DNA from: Syntrophaceae bacterium
GTDB taxonomy: Bacteria > Desulfobacterota > Syntrophorhabdia > Syntrophorhabdales > WCHB1-27
DNA length: 7,057 nt
Assembly (NCBI GenBank): GCA_003165115.1
Contig: PLSJ01000208.1
Span: 1-7,057, forward strand
Reading direction: 5' to 3'
Shown piece after piece: positions 4,430 through 7,057 of the stretch. Position 1 is the first letter of the stretch; every line of letters starts with the position of its first letter. The notes beneath the pieces were generated by a model. That model ran no database searches. It was not told the origin of the DNA and saw nothing but the letters and a program-made list of their open reading frames with translations. A program made the translations under genes and the position numbers.

Positions 4430-5825
4430 GGCGCCTGCACGGTGATTGTGAACGGGAAAACCGCTCTTGCCTGTCTTACGAAGGTCGCCTCCCTGGACGG
4501 CGCTCAGGTGATCACGGTAGAGGGACTCGGCACTCCCGAGAATCCGCACCTTATTCAGGAAGCCTATGCGCTCTCCGGCGCCATCCAGTGCGGGTACTGC
4601 ACGCCCGGCATGATTATGGCGACGAAGGCGTTGCTGGATGAGAAGCCCAACCCCGAAGTGGACGACATCAGATGGGCGCTTCGGCATAACCTGTGCCGAT
4701 GCACCGGCTATAAAAAGATCATTGAAGCAGTTCAGTTGGCGGGGCGATTCGTTCGCGGAGAGGTTACCCCGGATGCGGTTCGGCCGAAGGCGAGCGACGG
4801 CTATATCGGCGTTTCGCATCCTCGGCCTTCCGCTTTGCCCAAGGCCTGCGGAACCGTGCATTTCGGCGCAGACATCAAACTCGAAGGAGCGCTGGAATTA
4901 GCGGTGCTTAGAAGCTCTGTGCCTCATGCGCGCATCGTTTCAATTGACGCCTCGGAAGCCGAAAAGATGCCGGGCGTAGCCGGCGTAATGAGAGGCACGG
5001 ACGTGAAGGGGACGGGCGTAATAAAGTTCATGGCCCCTGACCGGCCCGTGATCTGCGGAGATAAAGTCCACACTATCGGCGATCCCATCCTGGTGGTGGC
5101 GGCTGACACCAAGGCTCAGGCGGAAGCGGCTGTGAAGGCCGTTAAGGTAGAGTTCGAGGCGTTGCCGGTGGTGGAAAATGTCGAAGCCTCGCTCGCCGAA
5201 GGCGCAATCCAGATTCATCCCAACCTTCCGAATTTGGTGGCGGATGCATCGGTCGTCAAAGGGGACGCGGAGAAGGCCCTAGCGGATTCCGCCGTCATGG
5301 TGGAGGGCCGGTTCAACACGCAAAGAGTTCACATGGCAGCCCTGGAGCCCGAGGTGACGCTGGCTTACTGGGAGGACGAGGATGAGGGCGAAGACGCCTT
5401 GCTGGTGATATCCGGGCGAAGCATTAATATCCATCACGCCCTGGGCATGCTGCAGGAAGCGCTTGGCTGGGAAAATATGAAGTACATTGAGTCGAGCACC
5501 GGCGGCCAGTTCGGAATGAAGCTGGACGTCGTGTCTGAGGCCATTGCCGGCGCCGCCGCAATCCACTTCAAGCGCCCAATCCGCTACGTGCCAAGCCTGG
5601 CTGAGAGCATCCTCATGTGCTCGAAGCGCCACGCGTACGACATGAAAGTGAAATTGGGAGCGGATGCGAAGGGCAAGATCACCGGCTACAGTATCGACAT
5701 CCTGATGGATAAAGGCGCATATCGGTCCGCCGACATATTCGGGCGGTCTCTCTTTACCGTCTCCGGTTCTTATAACATTCCGAATCTGAAGTGCCGGCTG
5801 AGACTGGCTTACACAAACAATCCGT

Positions 5826-5841
5826 GGGGAGCGCAGCCCGG
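5826..5841 (+). other. Frame lesion 2 in the molybdopterin domain
   Basis: The upstream frame reads NNPWG to 5830; the downstream frame resumes with GCA at 5833 as AARGAGQPQ. Only two bases (GC, 5831-5832) lie between, where one codon is expected. Adding one A (GGA AGC GCA GCC CGG) restores WGSAARGAGQPQ, which matches MOP's WGSAFRGYGAPQ, so a one-base deletion is the simplest reading. Confidence 0.8.
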
Positions 5842-6940
5842 GGCGCGGGACAGCCGCAGGTCGCGTTCGCCCTGGAATGCGCCATGGAGATGCTGGCCGA
5901 GAAACTCGGAATGGACCCGTTCGAGCTCAGACTTCAGAACTCGCTGAAACCGGGAGAATCCAAGTGTACGGGTTTCGTGGTGGAAGAGTGGCCGTTTCCG
6001 GAGGTCATGAAGTCCGTTCGTCCGCACTATGAGCGGGCTCTGAAAGATGCGACGCCGTACCGGACAGGTCGGATAAGGCGTGGTGTGGGTCTGGGCGCGG
6101 GCGCCCACGGCGTAGGAAGAGTGGGAGAAGATGCGACGGCGGTGGTAGAGTTGCTGCCTGACGGGGGCGTCTCTGTATGCGCGGCCGCAGCCGACCCTGG
6201 GGAAGGCAATGACTCGATGTTAAGCCAGATTACCGCCCATGTGATGAATATCCCGATGGAAAAAATACAGCTTCAGACCCGGGAGACCGACCTGACTGCG
6301 TCCGCAGGCCCCGCGGCAGGGAGCCGCATCACGTTCATGATCGGCGGCGCACTGATCGTGGCGCTGGAGCAGTTGAAAGAAGCCATGAAGGCAACCGGGG
6401 CGAAGACCTCGCAAGACCTTGCGGCTGCGGGCAAACCTGCGCGTTACGTGGGCGTGAAAAAGAACCAGGATGTCAAACCTGGTGAAGGCCCATCTTTTGT
6501 CACGGATATCCACGGCGTGCAAATGGTGGAGTTGGAAGTCGATACGGAGACGGGCGAAGTGAAGATTCTGAAGATTACGGCGGCGGTCGATCCCGGCACC
6601 GTAATCAATCCTCACAATGTGACGGGGCAGTTGGAAGGTGGGCTCGACATGGGTGTGGGTTATGCCTTGAGGGAGGAATACATACCCGGCAAGACTATTG
6701 ACTGGTACACATCGAAGTTCCCAAGCATACGAAACAACTTCGATATGGAAATAGTGCTTACCCAAACGCCGCGGGCAAAGGGTCCGTTGGGCGCCACCGG
6801 AGTCGGAGAGATGTGTCTGGTTCCTACTGCGCCGGCAGTGATTAACGCCATCAGGAACGCCACTGGCGCCTGGGTATGCGACTTGCCGGCCACACCGGAC
6901 AAAGTCAAGGCGGCCATCGCGGCGTTGACGAAGTAGGCTT

Positions 6941-7057
6941 GTGAGTACGAAAACCACCGACTACGAGGCGGGCCTTGAGCCCACGGTGCGCACCATCGCG
7001 GGGCGGGATATCGCCATGGATAAGGACGGCTTCCTCAGGGCAAACGCATTTGGACTA
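6941..7057 (+). CDS. Start of a possible DsrC/TusE-like protein, 3' end outside window
   Basis: A GTG at 6941, four bases after the molybdenum hydroxylase stop, opens a frame of 39 codons running off the window. Residues 17-30 (RTIAGRDIAMDKDG) followed by FLRANAF resemble the N-terminal strand of DsrC/TusE proteins (pattern: x-G-K-x-I/F-x-V/L-D-x-D/E-G-F/Y-L). These are small sulfur-carrier proteins whose C-terminal cysteines cannot be seen here. The ribosome binding site is weak (AGTAGG), so translation is probably coupled to the preceding gene and the two form one operon. The match is short, so the family is tentative. Confidence 0.45.
   Translation, partial: MSTKTTDYEAGLEPTVRTIAGRDIAMDKDGFLRANAFGL

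Larger units (their letters stand above)
4293..6936 (+). pseudogene. Aldehyde oxidoreductase (MOP-type) single-chain molybdenum hydroxylase, two frame lesions
   Basis: ATG 4293 follows GGAGGGG (4283-4289). With one base restored at each lesion the gene would encode 881 aa, close to the 907 aa of Desulfovibrio gigas MOP, with which it shares layout. A plant-type 2Fe-2S domain has Cys40, 46, 49 and 61. A second 2Fe-2S domain has Cys100 and Cys103 (QCGYCTPG) and Cys135 and Cys137 (CRCTGY). The molybdopterin domain follows from about residue 165, with GGQFGMK, ARGAGQPQ, SAGPAAGSR and the catalytic-Glu motif GATGVGE near the C-terminus. Such enzymes oxidise aldehydes or hydroxylate N-heterocycles in the cytoplasm. 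The frame changes from 4293's frame to that of 4406 near 4404-4408, and again near 5830-5833. The intact pieces are 4293-4406, 4406-5830 and 5833-6936. No FAD subunit gene is needed for the MOP type and none is seen. Natural decay and sequencing error are both possible. Confidence 0.88.

Overview
The window looks like chromosomal DNA of an anaerobic, respiring Gram-negative bacterium, probably of the Desulfobacterota (deltaproteobacterial) type. The clues are an exported tetraheme cytochrome c paired with an exported flavoprotein reductase, a single-chain MOP-type molybdenum hydroxylase like the one known from Desulfovibrio gigas, and what may be a DsrC-like start at the right edge. This assignment is an inference; no rRNA or taxonomic marker is present.

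Layout, all on the + strand: (1) 1-1112, the 3' part of a Spy/CpxP-like periplasmic helical protein, whose stop overlaps (ATGA) the start of a Tat-exported HemG-like flavodoxin. (2) 1113-1475, a non-coding or weakly coding gap with small hairpins, then an inverted repeat directly upstream of a good sigma70-type promoter and a possible 19-codon leader peptide. (3) 1476-3440, a Tat-exported FAD flavoprotein of the fumarate reductase/ketosteroid dehydrogenase superfamily and a small tetraheme cytochrome c, separated by a perfect 18-bp hairpin. Together they are the two halves of a flavocytochrome c of the Fcc3 type, here made as separate subunits. (4) 3441-4292, about 850 bases without a convincing gene, holding a second TTGACA promoter surrounded by several short palindromes. 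(5) 4293-6936, a full-length aldehyde oxidoreductase (MOP)-like gene interrupted by two frame changes, each best explained by loss of one base. (6) 6941-7057, the start of another gene whose first residues resemble the DsrC/TusE N-terminus.

How they may work together: the flavoprotein and cytochrome form a periplasmic redox pair fed by, or feeding, the quinone pool through a membrane quinol dehydrogenase not encoded here. The flavoprotein keeps the FAD-binding fold but appears to lack the fumarate-binding His/Arg residues; instead it carries tyrosines where 3-ketosteroid dehydrogenases have theirs. Its substrate is therefore more likely an enone or cyclic ketone than fumarate. The exported flavodoxin is a further flavin protein on the same side of the membrane. 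The molybdenum hydroxylase would oxidise aldehydes or hydroxylate N-heterocycles in the cytoplasm, if the frame lesions are not real or the gene is not dead.

The points most worth a second look are the unusual active site of the cytochrome-linked flavoprotein, the intercistronic hairpin, the paired single-base lesions (with an extra residue in the first Fe-S loop) in the MOP-like gene, and the palindrome-rich gap upstream of it.
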